A DNA stretch of 42,214 nucleotides from Sulfurovum sp. (GCA_027066595.1 JAMONG010000114.1:1-42214); one strand, 5' to 3'; numbered from the stretch's first letter, positions 1 through 8,836 are shown. Notes: generated by a model not told the origin, from the sequence alone. Numbers and translations: made by a program.

Positions 1-279
1 TGCCTCACGTGCCTTCTCCTGTACTGGAGCTATCGCTTCTTTATTCGCATCTACCTTAGCTTTTAGTTCAGAAATATCTTTACCCTCACGCATATACTGC
101 CCAAAAAGTTTAGACATACTATTTTGTTCAGCTTTCATAGCTTCTAGTGTGGCATTTTGTTCTTTGAGTGCTGTAAAAAGTTCTTGTAGTTTTGTAAGTG
201 TAGCAGTTTCTACACCTTTTTTTTGAAGTTTAACTGATGCTTCGTCAAAGTTATTTTGGAGGTATTTTAAGTCTATCAT
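1..279 (-). CDS. serS: Seryl-tRNA synthetase, N-terminal part (runs off the window)
   Basis: The first 93 codons read on the minus strand from an ATG at 279-277 and stay open to the window edge. The product starts MIDLKYLQNNFDEASVKL and continues as a charged helical stretch. This matches the N-terminal tRNA-binding coiled-coil arm of class II seryl-tRNA synthetase, which charges tRNA-Ser in the cytoplasm. The catalytic domain lies outside the window. Only a weak AGG precedes the start. A TATAAT lies about 33 bases upstream of the start codon, so the gene probably has its own promoter. The call rests on the typical MIDLK opening and the coiled-coil pattern; a different protein with such an arm is unlikely. 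Confidence 0.85.
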   Translation of the reverse strand, partial: MIDLKYLQNNFDEASVKLQKKGVETATLTKLQELFTALKEQNATLEAMKAEQNSMSKLFGQYMREGKDISELKAKVDANKEAIAPVQEKAREA

Positions 280-311
280 GAGGTTTACCTAGATATTGAA
301 ATGTTTATGTG

Positions 312-317
312 ATTATA
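312..317 (-). promoter_or_regulatory. Putative -10 box upstream of serS
   Basis: The minus strand reads TATAAT here, a perfect -10 hexamer about 33 bases before the serS ATG. No good -35 hexamer is seen 16-18 bases upstream, which is common in Campylobacterota. Inference from sequence match only. Confidence 0.45.
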
Positions 318-340
318 GTAAAAATTGTAGATTTTAAGTT

Positions 341-369
341 TAGTTATATAGAAAAAATCTATATAACTA
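341..369 (-). terminator. Inverted repeat after the lipoprotein gene, possible terminator
   Basis: TAGTTATATAGA and TCTATATAACTA form a perfect 12-bp stem around a 5-base loop (353-357). It starts 9 bases after the lipoprotein stop codon and lies before the serS promoter. The stem is AT-rich and no clean U-run follows on the minus strand, so termination is plausible but not certain. Confidence 0.4.
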
Positions 370-377
370 GAATATCA

Positions 378-872
378 TTAGCGAAACTGTAATACAAACT
401 CTTGAGTTAATAATACTTTACGCTTGATTGGATCACCATACGGATTATCAAATATAACTTGTGCAGGATCAAAAAATATTGCTTCTACTGTAATATTTTG
501 CCCTCTTATTTTTGCATAGTCATCTGGATAATTATATTCAAATACTGCATCACCATTATTATTTGTCAATACAATTTCATTGGTTACAAACCCATAATTT
601 CTATCAAAAGGTTTCATTTGTACTATTTCACCAGATTTTGAAAAACCATGTTCTAAAAGTTGCACTTTTATTTGATAATTTCCTCCGCCTATAATTGTAC
701 CATTAACATCTACGATGGGAGCCATAATCGTTAATGGAGTAGTAGCATTAAAAAAGCCATAAGGTCCTGATGATGCTGTTCCCGATGGATTTTCTTTACT
801 ATCTGTTCCACAAGCTGTAAATAATACAACAAATACAACTATAATAAAATGATATATTTTTTGTCTCTGCAT
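378..872 (-). CDS. Putative lipoprotein of unknown function
   Basis: I do not recognise the family. The N-terminus has a short basic stretch, a hydrophobic segment (IIVVFVVLF) and a TAC-type lipobox with the cysteine near residue 21, which suggests a lipid-anchored envelope protein. The remaining roughly 140 residues are polar and look beta-rich, without a motif I can name. The longest frame starts at 881, but the AAGGA there touches that ATG. The in-frame ATG at 872 has the same AAGGA at normal spacing, so I place the start at 872 (164 aa). It follows the beta-barrel gene by only about 20 bases and is probably co-transcribed with it. Confidence 0.7.
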   Translation of the reverse strand: MQRQKIYHFIIVVFVVLFTACGTDSKENPSGTASSGPYGFFNATTPLTIMAPIVDVNGTIIGGGNYQIKVQLLEHGFSKSGEIVQMKPFDRNYGFVTNEIVLTNNNGDAVFEYNYPDDYAKIRGQNITVEAIFFDPAQVIFDNPYGDPIKRKVLLTQEFVLQFR

Positions 873-893
873 ATGATTCATCCTTTTAAACGT

Positions 894-1421
894 TTAATAG
901 AGGTAATTTAGACCGAAAACAATATTTCCAGCACTATTTACAGATTCTGATTCAAATAATATGTATCGATAACTAAGATCTAAATCTATATTCTCTCCTA
1001 ACCCAACCACAACACCTGCTTGTCCTCCATAAGTAAGACCCGTCACATCTACAAAGGTACTTTCATATCGTCCATACCCTAAGTTTGCACCTATAAATGG
1101 TCTTACTTTCATATCAGAATCACTTGTAAAAAAGAAATAATCAACCATTCCTAAAGCTTTTTGAACACTTTGGTCATCTGACCCAGCATCAAAATAAGTA
1201 CCTAAGAATGTTGCTCTCCATTCATCATTTTGTGCACCAAGTCTTAATCCATATTCCACGCCACTACCTTGATGTTTAAATCCATCTTGCTTACTTCCAT
1301 CAACCGTTGCAGCTCCTACTTCTAAACCAATAAACCCTTTTGTATTGCTATCATAATTTCCTGCATACAGTGAAGTTCCAAGTAATCCAGCAACCAGTAC
1401 CGTTGTCATTTTTTTTATCAT
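894..1421 (-). CDS. Outer-membrane beta-barrel protein, OmpA/OprF-like 8-strand type
   Basis: This 175-residue protein starts with a clear signal peptide (MIKKMTTVLVAGLLGTSLYAG, cleavage after LYA). The rest shows alternating polar/hydrophobic strands, glycine-rich turns and aromatic ends, finishing in NYLY. That pattern fits a small outer-membrane beta-barrel of the general OMP_b-brl type. The specific role (adhesion, small porin or structural) cannot be told. A strong AAGGAG sits 6 bases before the ATG. The gene is followed directly by a lipoprotein gene on the same strand, and a similar barrel/lipoprotein pairing appears at the other end of the window (40183-41120). Confidence 0.7.
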   Translation of the reverse strand: MIKKMTTVLVAGLLGTSLYAGNYDSNTKGFIGLEVGAATVDGSKQDGFKHQGSGVEYGLRLGAQNDEWRATFLGTYFDAGSDDQSVQKALGMVDYFFFTSDSDMKVRPFIGANLGYGRYESTFVDVTGLTYGGQAGVVVGLGENIDLDLSYRYILFESESVNSAGNIVFGLNYLY

Positions 1422-1679
1422 AATATACTCCTTCTTCCTTGTTATATATAATGCATTAGAAATGCACTCTTTATAAGAATACCATTTTTTTATATTTTTT
1501 AAGATTAAATATTTAAAAATATTAGATTTTTAGTACAAAAAGTCATTACACCCTTAGAATACCCCTAAAAATTCCAATTTTATTGGAAATATTATACTAG
1601 TTTAGACTAACAGACTAGACTTAAGTACGTGTAACAGGCATTTGTTTTAGCTGATTCTGAATTGTGTTAGATTATTAGG
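1422..1679. other. Gene-free AT-rich gap between tRNA-Met and the beta-barrel gene
   Basis: No coding frame is supported here. It holds a terminator-like hairpin (1567-1588), a minus-strand TATAAT at 1591-1596 that may be a -10 box for the beta-barrel gene, and a short inverted repeat TGCATT-AGA-AATGCA at 1452-1466, about 30 bases before the beta-barrel start. Nothing else is seen. Confidence 0.5.
1567..1588 (-). terminator. Possible terminator downstream of tRNA-Met
   Basis: On the minus strand TTCCAAT and ATTGGAA form a 7-bp stem with a 3-base loop, followed at once by five T. It lies about 90 bases past the tRNA 3' end. The stem is short and AT-rich, so the call is tentative. Confidence 0.35.
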
Positions 1680-1756
1680 TGGTGTCAAGAGGGGGACTCG
1701 AACCCCCGACCTCCGGCTTATGAGACCAGCGCTCTAACCAGCTGAGCTACCTTGAC
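1680..1756 (-). tRNA. tRNA-Met (anticodon CAU), CCA encoded
   Basis: On the minus strand a full 77-base cloverleaf reads from 1756 to 1680. The acceptor stem is GTCAAGG/TCTTGAC, followed by discriminator A and an encoded CCA. The T arm is GGGGG-TTCGAGT-CCCCC and the anticodon loop is CTCATAA, giving CAT. The first acceptor pair is G-C, so it lacks the initiator-type 1-72 mismatch. This makes it an elongator tRNA-Met, or less likely a tRNA-Ile2 whose C34 is modified to lysidine. Confidence 0.93.
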
Positions 1757-1774
1757 TTATTTTGAAGAGACGGA

Positions 1775-1803
1775 ATTCTATCTAAAGATACCTTTATTGT
1801 CAA
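1775..1803 (-). promoter_or_regulatory. Promoter of tRNA-Met
   Basis: The minus strand has a perfect -35 TTGACA (1803-1798), a 17-base spacer and a -10 TAGAAT (1780-1775). The -10 ends 18 bases before the tRNA 5' end. Spacing and position fit a sigma-70 tRNA promoter. Confidence 0.7.
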
Positions 1804-1904
1804 TGGTATTTACAAAAAAGGTTGTAAAAACAGTATTTGTTTGAAAAAATAACCATAGTTTAGTGTATTGGACTCATGTATATTAAATGATTTAGAGAAA
1901 GTTA

Positions 1905-1933
1905 TTGACATATTTAAAAAAAATCACTACAAT
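1905..1933 (+). promoter_or_regulatory. Promoter of groES-groEL
   Basis: TTGACA (1905-1910), a 17-base spacer and TACAAT (1928-1933) form a near-consensus sigma-70 promoter. It lies about 40 bases before the groES ATG, which has AAGGAG at 1961-1966. I see no CIRCE inverted repeat (the HrcA operator) or HspR-type repeat between the tRNA and groES. Confidence 0.8.
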
Positions 1934-1971
1934 GCGAGTATAAAAAATAGATTAATTCAAAAGGAGTTAAC

Positions 1972-2238
1972 ATGGCATTTGAACCATTGAAAGACAGACT
2001 TTTAGTTCTTCGTGAAGAACAGTCAAACCAAACCGCTTCTGGACTATACATTCCAGATACTGCAAAAGAAAAACCTTTAGAGGGTAAAGTTGTGGCAGTT
2101 GGACCTGAAGCAAAAGAAGATGGTATCAACATAGATGATACTGTGGTATTTGCAAACTTTTCAGGTATGGAAATCACGATAGAAGGTACGGAGTACCTTA
2201 TCTTACTAAGCAAAGAAGTGCTTGGTTTAATCAAATAA
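1972..2238 (+). CDS. groES: Co-chaperonin GroES
   Basis: GroES is the heptameric lid of the GroEL folding chamber in the cytoplasm. The 88-residue product has the usual family length. It opens with the FEPLKDRLLV type motif, carries the mobile-loop region near residues 18-32 (SNQTASGLYIPDTA) and ends in the typical beta-strand. It is the first gene of a two-gene operon with groEL 15 bases downstream, driven by a near-consensus promoter. The AAGGAG 5 bases before the ATG decides the start. Confidence 0.97.
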   Translation: MAFEPLKDRLLVLREEQSNQTASGLYIPDTAKEKPLEGKVVAVGPEAKEDGINIDDTVVFANFSGMEITIEGTEYLILLSKEVLGLIK

Positions 2239-2253
2239 CAAAGGAAACTTAAT

Positions 2254-3882
2254 ATGGCAAAAGAAATATTTTTTTCAGACAATGCGAGATCAGGTCTCTT
2301 TGAGGGTGTAACGAAACTAACTAATGCAGTAAAAGTAACGATGGGTCCTAGAGGTCGTAATGTACTTATACAAAAATCTTATGGTGCACCACACATTACA
2401 AAAGATGGTGTCTCTGTAGCTCGTGAGATAGAATTAGTAGACAGTCTAGAAAATATGGGAGCACAACTTGTAAAAGAAGTCGCTTCTAACACTGCTGATG
2501 AAGCAGGAGATGGGACAACAACTGCAACTGTACTAGCACACGCAATCTTTAAAGAAGGTCTTAGAAACATCACCGCAGGTGCTAACCCAATAGAGGTTAA
2601 ACGTGGGATGGATAAGGCTTCAGTAGCTATCATCGAAGAGCTTAAAAAAATCTCGCAAGAGGTAAAAGATAAAAAAGAAATAGCACAAGTGGCAACCATC
2701 TCTGCAAATTCTGATGAGACTATCGGTAACCTAATCGCTGAAGCGATGGAAAAAGTGGGTAAAGATGGTGTTATCACTGTTGAAGAAGCTAAAGGAATCA
2801 ACGATGACCTTGAAGTAGTTGAAGGAATGCAATTTGATAGAGGGTATATCTCTCCATACTTTGTAACCAATACTGAAAAAATGACTTGTGAACTTGAATC
2901 ACCAATTATACTTGTAACAGACAGTAAGGTAGCATCTTTAAAAGATTTGGTACCTTTATTGGAACAAGTACAACAAAGTGGTAGACCACTTCTTATCATT
3001 GCCGATGACATTGAGGGTGAAGCACTTTCTACACTTGTGCTCAATAAGCTTAAAGGCGTACTTAACATCACAGCTGTAAAAGCACCAGGGTTTGGTGACA
3101 GAAAAAAAGAGATGCTTAAAGATATTGCTATCTTAACTGGTGCTACACTGATCACTGAAGAGCTTGGACTTACTTTAGAAAAAGTGACCATTGCTGACCT
3201 TGGTCAAGCGGCTAGAGTTGTGATAGATAAAGACAACACAGTCATCGTAGATGGTAAAGGTGATAAAGATGCTGTTGTCGCTCGTGTAAATGAAATAAGA
3301 ACACAAATAAGTTCAACGTCTAGTGAGTATGATAAAGAGAAACTACAAGAACGTCTGGCTAAACTCTCTGGTGGTGTAGCAGTCATCAAAGTTGGAGCTG
3401 CGACTGAAACTGAGATGAAAGAGAAAAAAGATAGGGTAGATGATGCACTAAGTGCCACTAAAGCTGCTGTAGATGAAGGTATTGTTATTGGTGGTGGTGC
3501 TGCACTTATAAAAGCAAGTCAAGCAGTAACTCTTGACCTTAAAGAAGATGAAGCAGTAGGTGCTGAAATTATATTAAGAGCTGTTTTTGCTCCTATGAAG
3601 CAAATAGCTGAAAATGCTGGGTTTGATGCAGGTGTCGTTGCAGATAAAATTGCTAATGCAAAAGAGGCTAACTTAGGTTTTAATGCGGCTACTGGAGAGT
3701 ATGTGGATATGCTAGAGGCTGGGATTATTGACCCACTTAAAGTAGCACGTGTTGCACTTCAAAATGCTACATCTGTAGCATCATTACTTCTCACGACTGA
3801 AGCTACGGTATCAGATATACCTACTCCTCCTTCAACTATGCCTGACCCATCGGCTATGGGTGGAATGCCTGGTATGATGTAA
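2254..3882 (+). CDS. groEL: Chaperonin GroEL (Hsp60)
   Basis: GroEL is the 14-mer ATP-dependent folding chamber and partner of GroES. The 542-residue length is standard. Visible hallmarks are the equatorial VTMGPRGRNV segment near residue 27, the DGTTT ATP-binding motif at 86-90, the apical domain in the middle, and the flexible GGMPGMM tail. It lies 15 bases after groES with AAGG before the ATG. The operon ends at a strong hairpin immediately after the stop. No truncation or odd residue is noticed. Confidence 0.98.
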   Translation: MAKEIFFSDNARSGLFEGVTKLTNAVKVTMGPRGRNVLIQKSYGAPHITKDGVSVAREIELVDSLENMGAQLVKEVASNTADEAGDGTTTATVLAHAIFKEGLRNITAGANPIEVKRGMDKASVAIIEELKKISQEVKDKKEIAQVATISANSDETIGNLIAEAMEKVGKDGVITVEEAKGINDDLEVVEGMQFDRGYISPYFVTNTEKMTCELESPIILVTDSKVASLKDLVPLLEQVQQSGRPLLIIADDIEGEALSTLVLNKLKGVLNITAVKAPGFGDRKKEMLKDIAILTGATLITEELGLTLEKVTIADLGQAARVVIDKDNTVIVDGKGDKDAVVARVNEIRTQISSTSSEYDKEKLQERLAKLSGGVAVIKVGAATETEMKEKKDRVDDALSATKAAVDEGIVIGGGAALIKASQAVTLDLKEDEAVGAEIILRAVFAPMKQIAENAGFDAGVVADKIANAKEANLGFNAATGEYVDMLEAGIIDPLKVARVALQNATSVASLLLTTEATVSDIPTPPSTMPDPSAMGGMPGMM

Positions 3883-3885
3883 GCT

Positions 3886-3917
3886 TATAAAAGCACGATG
3901 TTTATCGTGCTTTTATA
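3886..3917. terminator. Strong bidirectional terminator between groEL and the GGDEF-EAL gene
   Basis: A perfect 14-bp stem (3886-3899 with 3904-3917) closes a GTTT loop. The stem has a GC core (AGCACGAT/ATCGTGCT) flanked by A-runs and T-runs, so it gives U-rich tails in both directions. It lies 4 bases after groEL and 13 bases after the end of the convergent gene, so it probably serves both. Confidence 0.85.
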
Positions 3918-3929
3918 TAATTTTATTTT

Positions 3930-5693
3930 CTACTTCAACAACTCTTCAAACTCTTTTGAAGGTAATGGTCTAGAGTATAAATACCCTTGTGCATAATCAC
4001 AATTTAAAGAAGCTAAAATATTTGCTTCTTTAGATGTCTCAACACCTTCTGCCACAACGTTATATCCTAAAGTATGTGCTAATTCAATAATAGCTTTTAC
4101 TGTTGTTTGATTTTTCGAATTTAAAGTTAAATCAAAAATAAGAGATCTATCTATTTTAATCGTATCAATAGGTAGTATATTTAAGTATTTAAATGATGAA
4201 TATCCTGCACCAAAATTATCTAACGCAATAGAGAGACCAAAGTCTTTAAATAATTTGATATCATTGGCTGTTTTATCTATATTTTCCATCGCTACACCCT
4301 CGTTGATATCAAGGTTAATCGTGCTTCTTGCTATTTGATATTTATCAAATAGCATCTCTAGTCTTGGGATTAATTCTTCAACTTGCATCTCTTTTAATGA
4401 CAAATTAATTGTAATTTGAAAATTATCTTTTACACTAGTCCCACATCGTTGTCTTTGTTGAATAGCTTCATTAAATGCATACTCGCCAAGATCAACAATA
4501 AGTCCAGTTTTTTCAGCAACATCCAAAAATTTATCAGCAGAGATAAGCCCATGTTTAGGGTGTTTCCATCGTAAAAGTGCTTCTGCACCTATAATTTGCT
4601 CACCTTCAAGATCAAAGATAGGTTGATAATAAAGTAAAAACTCACTTTTAATGAGACCTTTACGAATATCTTCATTCATCTCTACTTCATCTACATGAAC
4701 TATATGGTCTTCAGTCGTAAATACCTCTACATTTAGCTCACTTTGCGTCTGTGCTTTATCTAGTGTTATATAAACATTATCAATCAACTTAGTAGCATTT
4801 TTACCATCTCTAGGGTAAAGTACTATTCCTACAGAACTTGTTAATCGTATATCATTATTTTTTCCATATATATTGCCTACTGACACAATCAAATCTCTAG
4901 CCATTTTTCGGGCCAATTCATCTTCATCAAGTCCATCAATTATAAAAACAAACTTATCTGACTCCATACGATATACTTTTATATTCTCATCAGGGTTATC
5001 TATAAAATATTGTGCTAAATTTTTTAGAATTTGATTTGTATACCCTAAACCTAGTGTATTTTGTATATCTTTAAAATGGTCTATACCTAGTAAAAACAAT
5101 CCAAATGATCCTGACTTTTTTTTACTCTCTACTACTAAAGTATTAATATCTGAAAGTGCTAAAAACTGACTAGGTAGCCCTGTTAAAAAATCTATTGCAC
5201 CATCTCTCTTTTCATTCATTTTAGTAACTTCTTGAGGTTTACGAATATCAATCACACATGTTATTGTTTTATTGATATTCCAACTACTTTTATCCAGATA
5301 GATATCTACTTTTTTTTCTTGTCCTGAAATAATCAAAAAAACATTTTCTAATTTCAAGTTATCATCACTTGTTTTAGTGAGCTTTTCTAATGCTTCAAAA
5401 AAATCTTCTCTCATACCACTTTTTATTTGTAATTGTACTTTTTTTCCCACACCATATATTTCATTATTATTATTGAGAGCAAAAAGATTTTTTGCTGCTT
5501 GATTTGCAAAGATAATAGCATATTCAGAAGAAAACAGCATCATTGCTTCATCATAATAGTCTTTCTCTTTTTTAAAAAATTTTAATTCATTATTGACTAC
5601 TGATAATTTCTTTTTTGCAGTCATATATTGCCACATAAAAAATGCTATAAGAACAAATAAGCTTAGCCCTAAAATTAATATCCATATATCCAT
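3930..5693 (-). CDS. Membrane GGDEF-EAL protein with both domains altered (c-di-GMP signalling)
   Basis: The 587-residue protein has one N-terminal membrane helix (about residues 4-23), a PAS-like segment (about 45-150), a GGDEF domain (about 160-320) and an EAL domain (about 335-585). The GGDEF signature is ESDKF (244-248), so diguanylate cyclase activity is very unlikely. The EAL domain keeps EAL at 371-373 and KIDRSL, but the metal-binding DDFG is DNFG (492-495), which may weaken or abolish phosphodiesterase activity. It could act as a c-di-GMP or GTP sensor. It lies 20 bases after a paralogous gene and is likely co-transcribed with it. AAGGA 11 bases before the ATG supports the start. Confidence 0.85.
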   Translation of the reverse strand: MDIWILILGLSLFVLIAFFMWQYMTAKKKLSVVNNELKFFKKEKDYYDEAMMLFSSEYAIIFANQAAKNLFALNNNNEIYGVGKKVQLQIKSGMREDFFEALEKLTKTSDDNLKLENVFLIISGQEKKVDIYLDKSSWNINKTITCVIDIRKPQEVTKMNEKRDGAIDFLTGLPSQFLALSDINTLVVESKKKSGSFGLFLLGIDHFKDIQNTLGLGYTNQILKNLAQYFIDNPDENIKVYRMESDKFVFIIDGLDEDELARKMARDLIVSVGNIYGKNNDIRLTSSVGIVLYPRDGKNATKLIDNVYITLDKAQTQSELNVEVFTTEDHIVHVDEVEMNEDIRKGLIKSEFLLYYQPIFDLEGEQIIGAEALLRWKHPKHGLISADKFLDVAEKTGLIVDLGEYAFNEAIQQRQRCGTSVKDNFQITINLSLKEMQVEELIPRLEMLFDKYQIARSTINLDINEGVAMENIDKTANDIKLFKDFGLSIALDNFGAGYSSFKYLNILPIDTIKIDRSLIFDLTLNSKNQTTVKAIIELAHTLGYNVVAEGVETSKEANILASLNCDYAQGYLYSRPLPSKEFEELLK

Positions 5694-5713
5694 ATCGTCT
5701 CTTCCTTTTATTG

Positions 5714-7531
5714 TTATCTTAGTAGTTTTTGAAATTCAAATACAGGTAGAGGTTTTGAAAAATAGTACCCCTGCATATAATCACATCCATATGAAGCCAA
5801 TAATTCTACCATATTTTTTGTCTCGATGCCCTCTACTACAATTTCCATACCTAGATTATGACCCAATTCAATCATTGCTTTTACTATACGTTTATCTTCT
5901 TCATTCGTTAAAATATAATCAACTAAACTTTTATCAATCTTTAAAATATCTGCAGGGAATTTTTTTAAATAAGTAAATGACGTATATCCTGTACCAAAAT
6001 CATCAAGTGAGATACCAACACCAAGCTTTTTTAGATTATGAAAATACTTCTCTGTCTGTTTTTCACTTATCATCGCAACCCCTTCTGTAATCTCAAACTT
6101 TAAAAGTTCAGGGTTGACTTGATGATAATCTATTTGTTTCTCAACATGTTCAACAAACTCACCTGTAGCAATCTCAACCATAGAAACATTAATAGAAACT
6201 TGAATTTGCTTAAACTTAAATAGTTCCCAACGTTTTAGTTGCTTTAAGACTTCTTCTAAAACAAACTGCCCTAGCTTTATGATAAAACCTGTTTTTTCCA
6301 TAAGTCCTATAAAAACATCTGGTGGGATAAACCCAATTTTAGGATGTATCCAACGAATTAATGCTTCTGCCCCAACAGTTTCTCCCGTCCCAGTTTTAAC
6401 TATTGGTTGATAATAAACTTCAAATTCACCTTTTTCCAATCCATCTTTCATATCATTATGTAATGTTAATTCATCATACTCTTTTTTTGTCTCATTAGGT
6501 AGATATACCGCAATCTTTCCATCACCATCTTTTTCTGCTTGTGAAAGTGCTTTATAGGTATTGTCAAGTAGTTTTCGCGTAGGTCCGCTGTCTGGATAAA
6601 GTGCAATTCCTGCCGATACAGTTAAATGCAAACTTACATCTTCCATTTTATAAAATATGGCTAACCTTTTCTGAATTTCTGTCACCAATAAAGTAATTGC
6701 CTCTTTTGAATAAACATTTGATACAGCAAGTAAAAAATGATTATCAAAAGTATGATAAATCAACAAATCCATATCACTTGCAATCGTACTTAAATATTTA
6801 GAAAATTTAATAATAATTTTATTTGATTGTTCATATCCAATAATGGCTCTAAGCCTTGAAAAGTTATCAAAACTCATTAAAATCAAAGCGACCTTATTAT
6901 TATCTATATGTATCTTGGAGTACAATGCGGGTAAATCTTGTATTGCTTGTATTTGATTCGGCAAATTTGTAAGTTTATGTCGATATTCCATATCTGCTGA
7001 TTTCTTGGCTTGTGTTAAGTCTTGTATAGTAATAACATAATAAGAACTATTTTTTTCACTATCCATCATAAGAATATCAAGATGTAAATTTATTATTATC
7101 TCATTTTTACGTGATACTTTCAACATTACATGAGGAAATATTTGAACCTTCTCATCAACGCTTATTTGTTGATCTTTGATAAATGTATCTAAAGCCATCC
7201 ACTCTTTTTTTATTTTTACTTTTGGCATTTGTTTTAACACGGATAGCTGATAATTTTTTTCAAAGGAAAAAAGCGATACCATTGCTTTATTCGCATAAAT
7301 TACTTTATTTTTATTTGAAAGAATAAGCATAGCATCATCAGATAAATCAAATGCTTTTTGAAAAATTTTAACATTATTGTTAATAGTTTTCTGTAATTTC
7401 TTTTTTTCTGTATTCAAAGAAAAAATATATATAAAAAAAATAATGGATATACTGCCTATAACAAAAAGTATAAATGTCTCTTGATCTATATTATTTACAA
7501 AGTTTCTAAGTTGTATTAATACAGAATCCAT
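5714..7531 (-). CDS. Membrane GGDEF-EAL protein, probable c-di-GMP phosphodiesterase
   Basis: The 605-residue paralogue of the downstream protein has a membrane helix at about residues 20-38, a PAS-like region (about 55-175), a degenerate GGDEF domain and a C-terminal EAL domain. The GGDEF signature reads FDNHF (262-266), so no cyclase activity is expected. The EAL domain keeps its metal and catalytic motifs: EAL at 389-391, INVS, FEITEG, DDFGTG at 510-515, KIDKSL and VVEGIET. This fits hydrolysis of c-di-GMP to pGpG at the inner membrane. It is the first gene of the pair, after an extended -10 promoter at 7561-7569. Confidence 0.87.
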   Translation of the reverse strand: MDSVLIQLRNFVNNIDQETFILFVIGSISIIFFIYIFSLNTEKKKLQKTINNNVKIFQKAFDLSDDAMLILSNKNKVIYANKAMVSLFSFEKNYQLSVLKQMPKVKIKKEWMALDTFIKDQQISVDEKVQIFPHVMLKVSRKNEIIINLHLDILMMDSEKNSSYYVITIQDLTQAKKSADMEYRHKLTNLPNQIQAIQDLPALYSKIHIDNNKVALILMSFDNFSRLRAIIGYEQSNKIIIKFSKYLSTIASDMDLLIYHTFDNHFLLAVSNVYSKEAITLLVTEIQKRLAIFYKMEDVSLHLTVSAGIALYPDSGPTRKLLDNTYKALSQAEKDGDGKIAVYLPNETKKEYDELTLHNDMKDGLEKGEFEVYYQPIVKTGTGETVGAEALIRWIHPKIGFIPPDVFIGLMEKTGFIIKLGQFVLEEVLKQLKRWELFKFKQIQVSINVSMVEIATGEFVEHVEKQIDYHQVNPELLKFEITEGVAMISEKQTEKYFHNLKKLGVGISLDDFGTGYTSFTYLKKFPADILKIDKSLVDYILTNEEDKRIVKAMIELGHNLGMEIVVEGIETKNMVELLASYGCDYMQGYYFSKPLPVFEFQKLLR

Positions 7532-7560
7532 TTCATAGCCTTGAATAGTGATTGACTTAA

Positions 7561-7569
7561 ATTATATCA
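7561..7569 (-). promoter_or_regulatory. Extended -10 promoter for the GGDEF-EAL pair
   Basis: The minus strand reads TGATATAAT, an extended -10 element (TG-N-TATAAT), 30 bases before the ATG of the 605-residue protein and just after the xseA stop. No convincing -35 is visible, as expected for extended -10 promoters. Confidence 0.55.
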
Positions 7570-7584
7570 TACCTGTATTAAAGC

Positions 7585-8835
7585 TCATGATTTACTTACA
7601 CATAATGCTTCTATTTTACTAAATTCATCTTCTAGCACAAATCTTTCATTTACTTCAATAGATGATAGTTCCACTGTTTTACCATCTAAAGAGATTTGTG
7701 CCCACCCTTTTTGACACTGATCTTTAGGATCATTCATTATAAACTTTTTATGCATTAAATTTAAATACTCTGTTTTTTGTTCTAGTAAAAAAGAGTGGGT
7801 TTGTCTATATTGTCTCTTTAACTCTGGCATTCTTACTTGAAATTGCTCTAATTTATACTGTATCACTCTTAAAAATTCATTTTCTACACGTTTAAACTCA
7901 TTCTGAGTCTCTTCTAATTTTCGCGTAGGAGAGTAACGGCGTAAAAGCTCTTCTCTGTAAACTAGTTCTCTACTAAGTTTCCCTATTTGATGTCCCATTG
8001 TACTACTATACCTATCAGATAATTCACTTAATGTATAAAGTATCTCCCTGCTATCAGGCAGTATCATCTCCATCGCTGCACTTGGCGTTGGTGCACGTAA
8101 GTCTGCTACAAAATCACTTATCATCACATCAACTTCATGCCCTACTGCTGAGACCACAGGTGTTTTCATAGTAAAGAGAGCATTTGCTACTATCTCTTCA
8201 TTAAATGCCCACAAATCCTCAGCAGAGCCACCACCACGCCCAACTACCACCACATCAACACCCAAACCATCTGCATACGCCAATGCCCTAGCTATTTGAG
8301 GGGCTGCTTGTTCACCTTGTACTAAAGTATCTATAATAATCACGTCTAACAGTCGCCATCTCTGTTCAATGATTTTCAACATATCATGCAATGCAGCAGA
8401 ATCTTTGGCTGTGACAAGTGCTATTTTTTGTATGTGTTTAGGTATGGCTTTTTTTTGCTCTTTAGCAAAGTAGCCTTTTACTTTAAGTTTCTCTTTAAGC
8501 TGCTCATAGGCTAAAGCTAATGCACCTTTCCCAAAAGGTTCTATGCGTACGGTTTGAAACTGATACTCCCCTCTTGGTGTATAGACAGAAAGCGAACCCT
8601 CGACTACTATATGCATACCTTTTTCGATACGAAACTTCATCTTAGCCACAGAAGAACGCCACATCACACACTTAATCGAACTTTTGTCATCTTTTACAGA
8701 AAAATAGAGATGTCCAGAAGTATGGTAAGTACATGAAGCCACTTCCCCCTCTACCATGGTATGCATAAAGGTAGCTTCTAGGAGTGACTTTATTTTGGTA
8801 TTAAGAGAGCTTACACTCATCATGTTTTGAGACAT
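7585..8835 (-). CDS. xseA: Exodeoxyribonuclease VII large subunit
   Basis: XseA is the catalytic large subunit of exonuclease VII, which degrades single-stranded DNA in the cytoplasm together with XseB. The 416-residue product has an N-terminal OB-fold (about 15-105, with HTSGHLYFSVKD), the nuclease core with VVVGRGGGSAEDLWAFN and the VGHEVDVMISDFVADLRAPT segment, and a long helical C-terminus. No xseB is seen in the window. It starts 1 base after the ubiE stop in the ribD-ubiE-xseA operon. The ribosome-binding site is weak (AAGAAA), so translation may be coupled to ubiE. Confidence 0.95.
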   Translation of the reverse strand: MSQNMMSVSSLNTKIKSLLEATFMHTMVEGEVASCTYHTSGHLYFSVKDDKSSIKCVMWRSSVAKMKFRIEKGMHIVVEGSLSVYTPRGEYQFQTVRIEPFGKGALALAYEQLKEKLKVKGYFAKEQKKAIPKHIQKIALVTAKDSAALHDMLKIIEQRWRLLDVIIIDTLVQGEQAAPQIARALAYADGLGVDVVVVGRGGGSAEDLWAFNEEIVANALFTMKTPVVSAVGHEVDVMISDFVADLRAPTPSAAMEMILPDSREILYTLSELSDRYSSTMGHQIGKLSRELVYREELLRRYSPTRKLEETQNEFKRVENEFLRVIQYKLEQFQVRMPELKRQYRQTHSFLLEQKTEYLNLMHKKFIMNDPKDQCQKGWAQISLDGKTVELSSIEVNERFVLEDEFSKIEALCVSKS

Positions 8836-8836
8836 A

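Noticed and set aside
2379..3191. 270-residue minus-strand frame opposite groEL
   Set aside because: It is a shadow frame inside the highly conserved groEL gene, with no ribosome-binding site and no family resemblance.
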